Source: Riptortus pedestris | Lineage: Eukaryota; Arthropoda; Insecta; Hemiptera; Alydidae | Assembly: GCA_019009955.1 (NCBI GenBank) | Contig: CM032231.1 | Span: 111,844,501-111,908,500 of the forward strand | DNA: 64,000 nt | Reading direction: 5' to 3' | Shown here: positions 12,621 through 23,661 of the stretch, in pieces | How the letters are laid out: each line of letters opens with the position of its first letter | How positions within the stretch are numbered: position 1 is the stretch's first letter | Position numbers and translations under genes: made by a program | The notes under the pieces: generated by a model | The model's database searches: none | The model's input: the letters and a program-made list of their open reading frames with translations, nothing else | What the model was told of the DNA's origin: nothing

Positions 12621-12858
12621 TTGTTGAATAAAATGGAAAATGTATCTAAAATGATTTTAAAATAATTGAGATTTAGATCAGATATAAAACTCGTGTATCA
12701 GGGGAGTTGCATTCTGAGTATGAGTTACTGAACAACGTAAGTCATGAATTGCATTATGGTGGGAAGGGGGGAAAACCTTCAGTTTTGCTAGACAAAGGGA
12801 AACGATGAAATATTTACTTTACATTCAAAGAGTTTATAAAGAGCTCAGCAAACATACA

Positions 12859-12860
<2 letters not shown>

Positions 12861-12917
<57 letters not shown>

Positions 12918-12923
12918 GCTCGC
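12861..12923. repeat. (CA)n-(CG)n microsatellite
   Basis: A compound dinucleotide repeat, CA then CG. Alternating purine-pyrimidine tracts of this kind can adopt Z-DNA. Confidence 0.95.
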
Positions 12924-13299
12924 ATCCAAAACATTCACAAAAACACTAGAATCGCAGCATACATTTATTAGAAAATTATAAAATCTCTTTTAAAATGCAA
13001 GTATTAATTGTGAGTATTGTATATTCAAATTTTTGTGTATATGTTAATGTCTTTTAGGTGTTGTAGTATAGTGGGTATGTATGGGCTACCTTCTGTGAGT
13101 AAGATGAATTTTTACTCTTTCATGTGTGTAGATTTTTTTGTACTTTTATATTTAGAAAATTTTTGTCCAGTATCTGTTGCCATTTTTTGTTCAGTTATAT
13201 TTATTAAATGTAAATATAATTGTTAGTTGTTTTCATTTGAGTCTACGTCATGTTTCTGAGTCGCTAATTTTGCTTGTTCATCAACTTCATTACTAATAA

Positions 13300-13398
13300 T
13301 CTACAGGTTATTGCTTTTTCTATCTGGAGACTGACTAAGAATTTCATTTAAGCAGTTTGTCACTAAATAGATTACCGTTCCCCATGAGGAAATTCTTA
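13300..13398 (-). mobile_element. SINE 3' fragment
   Basis: On minus it reads like the SINE body: GGTAATCTATTTAGTGACAAAC, a diverged GGCTAGAAAAGG block and AACCTGTAGAT. The pol III head is absent. Confidence 0.5.
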
Positions 13399-13428
13399 AC
13401 AGCCCTGGTTAAGCTAAAGTTGTTAGTT

Positions 13429-14332
13429 CGTTGTTGTTGTTGTATAGGATTTAAGGGCGAAAAACTACCTGGTTATCATCGCCCTGTAATATTTATAATT
13501 CACATTTTGGTATCCTCATCCATATCGCCATTTTAACAATATAAACGAGGATACTAACAATTGCAATTTAAATTTCTTTGTATAAACTCGTGTTTTTTAC
13601 AAAATTAAACAATTTATCGAGTTCTTTCGGGTCATCTCCAAAGGGCCACTTCTATATCATTGGAAATATTGCATTTGTTTCTAATATCTGTATACTTATG
13701 ACATTCCATTAATATGTGATAGATAGTTCTGTGTTGCACTTCTCACAAATCGGGGGTTGATCTTTTGTCATAAGATAGCCATGCGTAAGTCTTGTGTGCC
13801 CAATCCGGAGTCTTCCTAATACAACTTCATCTCTTCTGTTGTTTCTTGCCGAATATTTCCATGGATGGATGGTGGTTTTAACAGTTTTTAGTTTATTGTT
13901 CTGGGTTTCATTCCACATGTGTTGCCAGTTTTTATTAATTTCTTCTTTGAGTGGTTGTTAGAGTTCTGCAGATGTAATTGTTGTTGGGGTGATGGAGTCG
14001 AGTTGGTGGGCTTCTCTGGCTGCTAAATCTGCTTTATCGTTTCCATCTATTCCAACGTGGCTTGGAATACACATGAAGTAGACGACCCTTTTTAGCTCTC
14101 GGAGCATTTGTATTTAATTTTGTATTTTTTTTTACTATTGGGTTGTTTGTGAATACATCTTTGATACTCAATAGGGCACTCAACGAGTCAGAGCAAATCA
14201 GAAATATTTCTTGAGTGGAGTATGTGCAAATGCAGTGATATAAAGCGAATTGAATTGCGAATAGTTCGGCGGAATAGATGCTGGTTAATTTGTTGGGTTT
14301 GAATTTTTGGTAAACATTTTCTTCGTAGTAAA
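13429..14332 (-). pseudogene. I-like non-LTR retrotransposon, 5'-truncated RNase H/C-terminal remnant
   Basis: Minus-strand frames give the end of an I/Jockey-superfamily ORF2. RNase H pieces appear in order: SIYSAELFAIQFAL with its conserved Glu, then FLICSDSLSALLSI with its Asp, then IPSHVGIDGNDKADLAAREA. These are followed by the tail RRDEVVLGRLRIGHTRLTHG, a CEKC zinc-knuckle-like piece, HILMEC and a terminal LDKLFNFVKNTSLYKEI ending at 13568. The pieces lie in different frames, with at least one in-frame stop and frameshifts near the CEKC and DDPKE segments, so it is dead. The 3' UTR on minus holds a GGGCGATGATAACCAGGTAG hairpin-like block and ends in a (CAA)n-type tail near 13430. The reverse transcriptase part is absent, as expected for 5' truncation. 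Confidence 0.82.
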
Positions 14333-14499
14333 CTTCTTAGTTTAACTATTGTTTATTTTAATACAACGTGTGCATAAAATATATAGCTGCCATTCTTTTG
14401 ATGGTTATTTTATGCAATATACCCATAAATTATTTCCAACGACCCGTGAATGATTTATTGTTTAATTATTCAAAGGAAACAACAACAAACGGCGCCCTG

Positions 14500-15190
14500 G
14501 CCATTTAAACTGTTCCAGAAAATTATCATACGAGCCTTTCTGGGGAGGCCATTCGTCAACGAATAAAATAAAGACTAATACATATGATATACATATGACC
14601 ATGTGATATACGGGTTCAAGCTCTGCTGAAAGCTTCCAATGGGATCGAGTGGGTGTGGAGGCGGCATTTAGTCAAAACCCATCATGAAAGCATTCGACGC
14701 ACACATAGCCCGGAGGTGTAAGACACATAAATACTGGAGCCGCGGGGACACATGAAAGGCCCCACTAATGAGACTTGATACGGGCCAATCACGCGCTCTG
14801 TCATGGTATACCCACGGCCGAGACACGCTTAGACGCGCACAAGCCAGCAGAAATAAAAATAACTCAACGGATAATCCATTGACAGGTCGGCCTATTGTGT
14901 TTTGGAATTTAACAGTCTGTTTGTTCAAGGAGTCCAGCAATTACTTTTCCACGAAATTCCACGCTGAATAATTCATTATACGGAATATATTATTTATTTA
15001 TTTGTACGATCTCTAATAAATCCGAGAGCATGCCTGATGGCAATTTGTACCGGGCCGTGAGGATTAAATAGAAATGATGTAAGAGCTAAGTGGGTGTGAG
15101 CGCAGTTTGATGCATTGTTGGCTAATGCATAGAGGGTGTGTATGTTGCATTTTGACTAATGCATAAAGGGCGTGTTTGGTGCACTTGTCA
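14500..15190. other. GC-balanced unique island with a small imperfect tandem repeat
   Basis: Opposing open frames at 14668-14971 have no recognisable domain. At 15109-15180 a unit of about 35 bp containing CTAATGCATAGAGGGTGTG is repeated imperfectly. It is a candidate non-coding conserved block, not a supported gene. Confidence 0.3.
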
Positions 15191-16550
15191 CGGCTAGTTA
15201 TAGCATTTCATTGTCATTAAACATAATTTTATTGTATCTATTCAATTTGTATCTAACTTTGTAAAAGAAAAAAAAAGGTATTTTTTTTTTTTTTTTAATG
15301 AACACCATAGAAGTAAGTTATATTTTAAATGCACGTTCTTCCTATGCATTAAGTTTTATGTATATAGATATATAAGCCATTATCTGAAAATTACTTTTAC
15401 TAAAACTACTATCTAATTAAAGTCGAAACAAATTCCTCCTCAGAAGACGTTGAGTGAAGAGAAACTAATTTCTTCTTCATTTTTTCAACGATAAATAACA
15501 TTTCATTGTTCTACTACCACATTAAATAAACAAAATGTGTTGCTGTAGTTCAATTAAAATTATATCATTTGAAAGTGATATACGACATATCCGTTACAAT
15601 GAATCTCATAAAAAAAGTCATACAGTATGATTTATAGATCACTTTATAAAGGATAAAAAAGCTGCTATATAAACTTCTGTATCTCTAATAGGCACAGAGA
15701 AATTTACATTATTTTTTTATTTTCGGCGTCCTCTAGCCCCCCCCCCTTTGTTAGCTGATTTTAATCGAAAGGCGACCAACTCTATTTTAAAACGTCAAAA
15801 TTCGGCATTGCAACAAAGGCCAGTAGATTTTTAATAATGCATGGTACCCACATAATATGAACAGACGTCACACCGTCAATTATCGAAATGGGTTCAGGAA
15901 GGGTCAAAATGGAATTTTTTTATATTAAAATACTTTCATTATTTAGCAAAAAGAATTAAAAAGGAACTCCTTAATGATCTAGTATTTAGCAATTCACTAT
16001 ATGTAAACAAGACAACACAAATCTATTTTAGATAATTATAGTATTATCAATTTTCTTTCGTTGACATTTTTTTCAAGTTCTATTTTGTTTCCAAGGCACC
16101 AGACGTTTGGCTTCTTTTTCGGATAACGCTCTAAATTGAATAAATACATAAACATAAATTGAATAAAGTTACAATATGTGGATTGTACAACCAAATAGAG
16201 CTCTATTTCGTAAAATATCTTTAGTTTGAAGGATTGAAAGCATTACCCCCCCCCCCTCCCCCGTGGATTTTTGTCGAGCTTCATCGAAAGTACCCGATTT
16301 TCTTCCAGATTATGTTTTCAATTTTTGAATATTGAATGCAATAATAATTATTCAGTCTCTAGAAATCACACCCTTAGGTTTGTCTAAAATTCTGTTTAAA
16401 TTATACAATTTAATTTATAATTGATTTTCTATTTTTAATCAGTTTTTCAATTACTTTTTTTTTAAATATTCACATTTTATCAACTGTTTATACATCTCAC
16501 ATCTCATCTATTAAGCTCATATTTTCTATTTGTTGACCATTTCTATTTTA
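15191..16550. other. AT-rich DNA with two related poly-C blocks
   Basis: Around 15738 and 16246 a poly-C run is followed by a GATTTTAATCGAAAG-like or GCTTCATCGAAAG-like segment, suggesting two diverged copies of one unknown repeat about 510 bp apart. No gene is seen. Confidence 0.3.
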
Positions 16551-16615
16551 GCAGATTTCCCTTAATTGAAATCAGCTATTGAGGTTGTACTCATGACGCG
16601 AGTTTCGAAAAGTTG
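16551..16615 (+). mobile_element. HINE 5' tip
   Basis: TTTAGCAGATTTCCC, the mirror AAATCAGCTATTGAGG and GTACTCATGACGCGA, then unrelated T-rich sequence. Confidence 0.75.
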
Positions 16616-16865
16616 TTTACCTTCCTACCTTTTTAAAACGTTATTATTCAAGTTGTATTCTTGTATATTTTTGCGTTATTTTTTTTTGTTTTTGTTATTC
16701 TTGTAAATATTTTTGTATTTATTTTGTTGTTAATGCTTTATTTTTTGTGGTTTTCGTATATGTTGTTGATAAAAATTAAAAAAAAAATATGCATGGATAA
16801 GTTTCTTTCTATAATCGTAGAATTTTGTTAGATGATTTGTATATTTATTAAAGGAAAGAAGGTAG

Positions 16866-17056
16866 CGTTAATCGGGACGGGTTATATACAGGTTACCATC
16901 CTTTTCTAGCCTACCAGGGTAGGCCTAAAGAGATTATTTAATAAGTCCGTCACTAAATAAATTTCTACCGCCCAGAACGGGAATCGAACCCACCACTCTA
17001 GGTCTACCACGCGAGATTATGACCAACGCCTCAACTTGCACGTCCAACCTGGTTAT
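16866..17056 (-). mobile_element. tRNA-derived SINE
   Basis: On minus it has a GTTCGATTCCCG B-box-like segment, CCTAGAGTGGTGGG, TTTAGTGACGGACTTATTAA, GGCTAGAAAAGG and AACCCGTCCCGATTA, which is the family seen at 1748 and 53045. The A-box region is diverged. Confidence 0.75.
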
Positions 17057-17690
17057 AAGAGAATGACTGAAAAAAAAATACTAACATATTATTTAATATC
17101 CGAGAAAAGATAATGGATAATAAATTTCTGAATTCAATTTCAAGCTACAACCATATTTATTTCAGCCCATAAAACAGCCATTGATTACAATTTTTCACCC
17201 TATTTCTGTCATACTAAGAATGAAAAGTTACTAGCCTTTTCTTTTATTTTCCACAAAGGTTTGACTTTCCTTCATCCTCCATCTTTCTACCATTAATAAA
17301 GACGCTTTGGTGAATTGTAAATAAGATTATTTCTAACTAAATTGGACAGATTATGAGTCAATAGAATATTAAAAAGGTACTACTTAAATTATTTTTTTTA
17401 AATAAAAAAAAACTTGAGTTATAGTCGTTACGGATCATTGCCCCTTAGTCAATGATATAATTTACGAAGTATAACATATATAGTAGTAGTAAGCATAACC
17501 AAATTTGCATGTTATGAGAAAATTGCGTGATACGGGACTATCAAAGACAAAGCTCAGAAATTTCAATTTTTTTTTTTTCTTTTGGTCGGATTATAACTCA
17601 TTCGCATTTTGAAAAGACCCATTATTTCTTGGCGTATAACCAAAAATGTAAGTATATGATTAGCATTTATTACAAATTACCCCATTATTA
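17057..17690. other. AT-rich intergenic DNA
   Basis: No gene or recognised repeat is seen. Confidence 0.4.
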
Positions 17691-18411
17691 ATTGGTGTAA
17701 TCGTTTCGCCAGGACATAGTATCAAGGCTTTTATTAATTGTCGTTGGATTGGTATAATGTCCTCACTATATATGGGGCTCCTGCCGTCGGAGTCGACTCA
17801 TCAAAAGGGCCGTTTTTAATCTCCACAAAACTCGGTTTGAGCGTGATCACAATTTACATAAGGCGATTAATTAAGGATGTCAACCGGGCGTACATTAGTC
17901 TACATGTCTCTGAAGGCAGTGCTCCCGGCTGCTCCATCAATCATGCACGGAGAGCATTGTTAGCCGAGAGTCGTGAGGTCGGGCTGAGACCCGCAAGCGG
18001 CGAGGTCCTAAATGGTCTCGGGGAGTAACTGGATACACTTAGTCGGGCTAGGTAATAAAGGCGCACTCTGGCTATGAATTAGGCGCCGGGTCACACGTGC
18101 GTCTCACGCTCCGCGAACTTTGCGCCTCACGACGACTGTCTGCTAATGAAGTCGTCGCTCGGAACGATTGCCTCCACCTGAATAAGCTCGTATTCTCTAT
18201 TGACGATCAGCGGCATGAGTTAGCAGCTATCATCTCATTCAGCAGGATCATCTCGTCCAACTCAAGTCAATCTGAAATGGAAGGTCAATTACTCCCTCTG
18301 AAGTGATTCAGAATTTCCTTCAACGCCTGACAAACAACCACTGACAATGGCTCTCCTATATGTTCATTTCAGAGCGATCTGCATTCATCGCCGAAGTTAT
18401 AACCGTCAGAC
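17691..18411. other. GC-balanced unique island
   Basis: This has the composition of coding or conserved sequence, and open frames of 96 and 69 codons lie at 17738 and 18097. Neither has a recognisable domain, signal peptide or splice context. It could be a conserved non-coding element or part of an unrecognised exon. Confidence 0.3.
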
Positions 18412-18505
18412 CTCCGCCACGTAGAGGCTGCGTAAACAAAGCAGATTTCCATCGTAAAGTTTAACGATAGATAAATCTACATACTGGTAGCACAACATCA
18501 CCGTC
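18412..18505 (-). mobile_element. HINE 3' tip
   Basis: On minus it has the end hairpin (GCAGCCTCTACG), AAATCTGCTTTG and the start of the long 3' block. It stops at an AT run. Confidence 0.65.
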
Positions 18506-18539
18506 AATAATTTATTTTTCTATTATAGTTACATTTGCA

Positions 18540-18738
18540 AAATATATGTATATATATTTGTCTGTAAATGCTCTAGTGGTCGCAACCGTTGATCGTTACC
18601 AAACTCGATATTTAAACGTTTTATGTAAGAAGAGAGATCAAGTTCGTTAATGGCTGAAACCGGACCTGCGGGGGTTTAGAGGGGGGTTTTCAAAAATTCG
18701 AAATATCTCCGTTACTATACGTCGGATTAAAAATTGAC
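18540..18738 (+). mobile_element. HINE middle fragment
   Basis: The TA core, CTCTAGTGGTCGCAA, GATCAAGTTCGTTAATGGCTG and CGAAATATCTCCGTTACTATA are present. It is cut off at 18738 by the next copy. Confidence 0.7.
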
Positions 18739-18742
18739 GGAC

Positions 18743-18864
18743 ATTTTAGCAGATTTCCCTCCAGGGAAATCAGCTATGAGGTCGTGCTCATTACGCGATT
18801 TTCGAAAATTTTCTTCAAATGTCCATCGACCCTACCCGGGAGATGACGAAAATGAGGTCCGTTC

Positions 18865-18950
<86 letters not shown>

Positions 18951-19459
18951 ATACTCTAGTGGTCGCAATTTTTGTTTAATCGTCGCCAAACTCGGTATTT
19001 AATCGTTTTATGTAAAAAGAAAGATCAAGTTCGTTAACGGCTGAAATCAGACCAAATTCGAAATATCTCCGTTACTGTACGTTGGATCGAAAAATTATAT
19101 GGAACCAATCTTATTGCAAATTAAATTTGGTATAAATAATGTTATATACATTTATTCTCTATCTTGAATATTAACCGAGACATTTGCTTTTTTATTAAGT
19201 GTGTGTTCGGCTTTTGTCGGAATTTTCCGGATAAGTTCCGCCGTTTCCGTAACTGTTCGGCACCCCCCTGTAACCTAACCTTTCTCCGTTCTTGCCTTCT
19301 TACCTTTTACTTGTGAGATACATGCAAATTCGTTCTGTTGATGACCCCCCCCCCGTATTCAAGATGGTTTTGTGTTACCGGTATGTAGACTTCTCTATTG
19401 TAAAACTTCACGGGGGAAATCTCCTTAGTTTACTCAGCCCCTGCGTGGCGAACTTTTTT
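18743..19459 (+). mobile_element. HINE with long (TA)n core, intermediate length
   Basis: Starts ATTTTAGCAGATTTCCCTCC, has a (TA)n core of about 75 bp (18870-18945), carries the GTGTTCGGCTTTTGTCGG-type 3' block and ends with GCAGCCCCTGCGTGGCGAACTTTTTT. It lies immediately after another truncated copy, suggesting nesting. Confidence 0.85.
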
Positions 19460-20272
19460 AAAATTTAGTTAGGACTTTTGTTTTCCACCCAAGTTATTGT
19501 TTTATGTAATGTATTAATAGTTTAGTTACTTATTTTTCTGTTGAGAGTGTCTCTATCAAGATAGAACCCAACGAGATCATTTTTTGGCATGTCGATTGAG
19601 CCATATTCAGGATAAAACAGAGCGTTTGAAAGCTATCGTCTTGAAGAGGTGTAAACAGTGCGGAGTATACAGATGACCGTATACAGTATCGTCACTAATA
19701 AACAGGGCAGAGGGAAGAAGAAGGAGAGATGGCACTTCCTGAGGAAGCACTGAGCAACAGTGACTGTCTTTGATCCGATGCTTCCTGTTGATAAACTGAA
19801 CCGGTGACACGGACGAACTCGTGGCGCTCCCAAGGAGCGGGCCTGCCAAACACTCGCCTTCCGCTCCCGACCAGATGGAGTGTGTACCACAAGGGGATGT
19901 GTTTGTTACTCTGTTGTTCCACGTCTCTCTCCCGCCCGATAGGTACTACCTGATTACAAGTGCTCTCTCGCTACGCCTTTCCTGTTTTTGTCGGAACCAT
20001 TGTGACTTATTGTACACATACAATCAGCTGAGCCTCTGTGTTGATGTTCGCCGAGCATCCCGCATTTCCATAATAGGCCCTCTCAAACAGCTACCACTAC
20101 AGTTGCTGTGAACAATACCGAATCTCAACTGAATACACTAAGCACATAAACGGGATCACATGGTTCCAAAGTAAATAAATTATTGATAGCTACACATTTA
20201 TGACAATAAATGATTATTATAGCAAATCTTCTTTGTAGATATTGATGAACGGAGGGTACAGTAAATAAATAA
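19460..20272. other. GC-balanced unique island (19560-20110)
   Basis: Four overlapping frames on both strands lack domains and overlap each other out of frame. No gene is supported; it is a candidate conserved non-coding block. Confidence 0.3.
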
Positions 20273-21600
20273 AGTCCATTTATTTAGGATTTTCCATATG
20301 AACGTTATTCAACTTCTCTCTCGCTTGACCACCAGAGGAGAGTTAATTAACTATTAAACAGCCATTCCTTATTTATTTGGTGTAATTACTTCACCCCTGT
20401 GAGTGATTGGCAAAATGCCAATGGTATATAATAGAAAATAATAGGCACTGCTTTCTCAAAAACTTTTAAAGCCAATAAGAACACCTATATCATCTTTCAG
20501 ACCATATGCAAGGTTTTCAGGTATATTAGCAGATTTCCCTCAAGGGAAATCAGCTATTGAGGTTGTACTCATGACGGAATTTTCGACATTTTTCTTCAAA
20601 TGTCCATCGATCCTACCTAGTAGATGACGAAAATGAGGTCCGTTCAAAACTGTATATATATATAGATATATATATATATATTTGTCTGGTACCGCTCTAG
20701 CGGTCGCAATTTTTGTTTAATCCTTACCAAACTTCATATTTAAGCTTTTTATGTAAAAAGAAAGATCAAGTTCGTTAACGGCTGAAATCGGACCAGTGGA
20801 AGGGGGGGTTTAGAGGGGAGGATTTTCGAAAATTCGAAATATCTCCGTTACTATACGTCGGATCGAAATATTATACAGATTCAATCTTATTACAAATTAA
20901 ATTTACTATAAATATTGTTATATACATTTATTCTCTATCTTGAATATTAACCGAGATATTTGCATTTTTCAGTTTTCACCTTCTACTCATATTACGTAAA
21001 CAATACTCTGATACATAATAAATCACATTATTGGAAGTTTAAATGCCAAAAATTGTATTCAAGAGACCTTTATTATACGAGATACATGCAAATATGCACT
21101 GGTGACCCCCCCCCCATCTTAAAGTTTTGGACTTTTAAAATTTTATTGATTGAGATAACAATTATTCTGACTCATTATTAATTACAGTACTAGATACAGT
21201 AAATAGTTCTCAATAATATTAATGTGTTATATTCTGATATATTTCAGTAATTGTTTTTCTTTCCTGTGTGAGGCGGGACCCGTTTGTTTACATTTCTAAC
21301 CTAAAGGTTCCTGTCGGCAGGCTATTGAAATTGGATGAAATATTTCTTATTTCCGTTTGTATTTATTCACGGTGTAGTGTTAGCAGTGTGTATATTTATC
21401 TATTACTGAACTTCACGAGGGAAATCTGCTTAGTTTACGCAGCCCCTGCGTGACGGACTTTTTTTTTCTTCAGAAAATCCGTAGTAGTTGATTGTAGGTT
21501 TCTACCAGTCTACTAATCGCTGATCAGAAGTTGGGTGACAAAAAAAGAGTTTCAAGTTTCATCTTGAATGTCTTGATTCGAGGGGCTCGATATAGTATGT
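20273..21600 (+). repeat. Dispersed repeat split by a HINE; inverted partner at 26455-26870
   Basis: 20273-20525 plus 21469-21600 matches the reverse complement of 26455-26870. Shared words include TTTAGGATTTTCCAT, AACAGCCATTCCTTATTTAT, AATAGGCACT and TTTTCAGGTATATT. The partner continues directly across the point where the HINE sits here, so it is an uninterrupted empty site. The identity of the repeat is unknown. Confidence 0.75.
20526..21468 (+). mobile_element. HINE, complete long-form reference copy
   Basis: Components in order: TTAGCAGATTTCCC with its local mirror GGGAAATCAGCT; AGGTTGTACTCATGACGG; CCATCGATCCTACCTAG; (TA)n core; GCTCTAGCGGTCGCAA; AAAGATCAAGTTCGTTAACG; poly-G; CGAAATATCTCCGTTACTAT; a GAGATATTTGCATTTTTCAG block; poly-C; GTTTGTTTACATTTCTAACC; GGGAAATCTGCT, the exact reverse complement of the 5' box; the ACGCAG-CCC-CTGCGT hairpin; and GACGGACTTTTT. 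It encodes no protein. A 5' box repeated inverted upstream of a 3' hairpin, with insertion between T residues, is the HINE/DINE-1 architecture. The assignment is by structure; no Helentron Rep is present in the window. Confidence 0.85.
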
Positions 21601-21950
21601 ATATCCATGGTTGATAAGTCCTTCAAGCAGGGGCTGCGTTAACCAAGCAGATTTCCCATATGAAGTTTTACAATAGAGAAATATGCATACTAGTAACAGA
21701 AGTAGTAAGGAGTCTCTAAACCAATTTGACGAGAACCGAACAGTTACGGAAACGGCGAAAATAGCTTTCGGCGGAAAGTCTCGAATAGAGCCGACATCAG
21801 CCAATCTCATCCGACGGATAATAACGGAGATATTTCGAATTGTCGAAATTCCCCCCACTAACCCCCCTCCCCCCTCCCACTGGTCCGATTTCAGCCATTA
21901 ACGAACTTGATCTTTGTTTTTACGTAAAACGATTAAATACCGAGTTTGGT

Positions 21951-22210
21951 TTTTCTGCCATCAAGAACAAGAGGGACATAGCGAAGGAGCCCATGAAGTG
22001 TGCTTATTACATGAAGCCAAGAAAGGTAAAAAACTAAGTGCATTGGAGGGGCTGGAGATCGCATTGAATAAGAAACTTATTGGTAGTCGCTCTTTGAACA
22101 AGAAGACCGATTGTTATAAGTCTGCAATGGTGGGGGTACTGGACCTCGACGTTATCTCCCGTGTCCCAGCCAGTCGCTTGCTGTCTTTCCCAATGAGCGC
22201 ATGCAAGTAG
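21951..22210 (+). pseudogene. C-terminal piece of a GIY-YIG-like endonuclease (Penelope-like ORF)
   Basis: The frame is open from the insertion edge to a stop at 22208 and gives about 86 residues. It starts CHQEQEGHSEGAHEVCLLHE and continues KKGKKLSALEGLEIALNKK. In Penelope-like proteins the GIY-YIG domain ends with a similar His..GH..., K-G/K-LxxLExLEI arrangement. The catalytic GIY and YIG strands are absent because of 5' truncation. There is no start codon of its own and it was inserted into a HINE, so it is non-functional. An alternative is the tail of another unclassified retroelement; I think that less likely. Confidence 0.5.
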
Positions 22211-22399
22211 GTCGGTAATATATTCCTATACCACAATAGATCTCTCACTCTCTGTATTTTATTTTAAGATATGACTTAAGTACATTTATTCTGTTCATTG
22301 TTAGACATTTATTTTGTATTTTATTTATTGATATTAACATGTTTTATGACCCTGTTGCAATGTATAGAGTTTTTATTAATGTTATTGTTTTTCATGTGT

Positions 22400-22441
22400 A
22401 GCTCTGAAGATGGAGACATTAGTCTTTGAAAGCGCTTAGCG
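22400..22441 (+). ncRNA. Hammerhead-ribozyme-like motif H1
   Basis: Read as RNA: GCU, then CUGAAGA (22404-22410), one U, a stem GGAGAC/GUCUUU closed by AUUA, GAAA (22428-22431), a mini stem III AG-CG-CU, U at the cleavage position, then AGC, which pairs with the leading GCU as stem I. Minimal hammerheads of this kind are known from Penelope-like elements. The extra base after CUGAAGA is unusual, so activity is uncertain. Confidence 0.5.
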
Positions 22442-22560
22442 CTGAAATAAACAAATTGTGAAGAATTGGACGTTTTTTCTCTCTCTCCAAGTAAACATTC
22501 TTCACTTCCAACAAACACTGCCGTGGAACGAGTTTGGTAACGATTAAAAAAAAAAATTGC

Positions 22561-22690
22561 AAGATATTTGCATTTTCATTAAATTTGGGCCGACAAAAGC
22601 TAATTCGGCCTTTTGCCGTAACTGTTCGGCTCTCGTATGGAGATTTCTCTATTGTATAACTTCACGTGGGAAATCTGCTTAGTTTACGTT
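22561..22690 (+). mobile_element. HINE 3' fragment
   Basis: AGATATTTGCATTTTCATTAAA, CGTAACTGTTCGGCTCTCG and CACGTGGGAAATCTGCTTAG are present. The end hairpin is replaced at 22690 by the next sequence. Confidence 0.7.
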
Positions 22691-22764
22691 CTCCTGAAGA
22701 CTATTTTGATTTTTGCGGATCCTTTCCTTAAGGGAAATTACGAAACATGTCCCTCAGGAGAGTG
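22691..22764 (+). ncRNA. Hammerhead-like motif H2, degraded
   Basis: CTGAAGA (22694) and GAAA (22742) are followed by the mini stem AC-AU-GU and C. The outer arms TCTCCTGA and TCAGGAGA are an 8-bp inverted repeat. The stem II region is long and pairs poorly, so this is a weaker relative of H1. Confidence 0.3.
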
Positions 22765-23473
22765 CAAAAAAGGAGCGGCAACGTCCGGTGAGATGAAAGG
22801 CACGCTTTGGCGATGTACCATGACCTGAAGTCCTTTGAAAGTATTGTCTCAGCTGAACACCCAATAAGCCCCAACCCATTGGAGGCTAGCTGCTAAAACT
22901 AAAGTCCAGGTGTTGAATGACTTACAAGTGGTCAGCAAACACAAACAGTCCCATGGAGGAGGCTTGCCCCGCAGTGTTTTGATTGATGAGCCATTTAATA
23001 CGGGGAGTCAGTGTTGCCAGCTCAGTCAACCCCCTCTGGGAAAAACAAATATCCCCTCCTTTCCCTGTCACAGGACGGCGGCCGACCTTTTTTATGAGGG
23101 GCTCACGGCAGGGCAGCCAACAAAGCGGCCCTATAATCCCGGCTAAACCGCATGTTATCCCCTCCTCCCTCAAAGAGCTGCCACTGTATACAATATGGAT
23201 TATTGGATATTCGAGTTATCCCATTAGTGAGGGTGGTAACACTTCTCAGCGGGGTTCCTCAGTTGAAGCGATGAAACATTGATGCTATTCTCTCAAACTT
23301 TCCCGTTTCAGGAAGTTGATCAGAACTTAGATCTCTGTCTTATTGAGTGGCTAGGTGCCTCCTGCATTGTTGCCACATTTCGAATGACTACACAATGTCT
23401 TATTGAGTGAATAACAGCTGGTGTATCAAGAGTATTGCCAGGTAATAAAAGAATAGAAATTTGGTCTAAATTT
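22765..23473. other. GC-balanced unique island
   Basis: Open frames exist on both strands at 22910-23282, but none has a recognisable domain. It is a candidate conserved non-coding block. Confidence 0.3.
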
Positions 23474-23604
23474 TTAGCAGATTTCCCTTTAGGGAAATCA
23501 GCTATTGAGGTTGTACTCATGACGGAATTTTCGACATTTTTCTTCAAATGTCCATCGATCCTACCTAGTAGATGACGAAAATGAGGTCCGTTCAAAACTG
23601 TATA

Positions 23605-23661
<57 letters not shown>

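Larger units (their letters stand above)
21951..22528 (+). mobile_element. Penelope-like element, 5'-truncated, with GIY-YIG-type tail
   Basis: A 578-bp insertion flanked by the duplicated target CGAGTTTGG(T). It carries the end of an open frame, then an untranslated tail with a hammerhead-like motif at 22400-22441 and AAATAAACAAATTGTGAAG. A GIY-YIG endonuclease tail followed by a pLTR with hammerhead-like RNA is the arrangement known for Penelope-like elements. The reverse transcriptase part is missing, so assignment rests on the short protein tail and the RNA motif. Confidence 0.6.
21618..22557 (-). mobile_element. HINE split by a Penelope-like insertion
   Basis: On minus the 3' end and middle lie at 21618-21950. 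The sequence resumes at 22530 after the insertion, with the 9-10 bp CGAGTTTGG(T) present on both sides. It stops near 22557 where a plus-strand HINE fragment begins. Confidence 0.75.

Noticed and set aside
17738..18306. Two frames of 96 and 69 codons
   Set aside because: No recognisable motif and different frames. Kept only as a GC-balanced island.
18734..18989. Frames rich in alternating Tyr-Ile on both strands (also 7298-7492, 27151-27435, 62767-62979)
   Set aside because: They are translations of (TA)n microsatellites inside HINEs.
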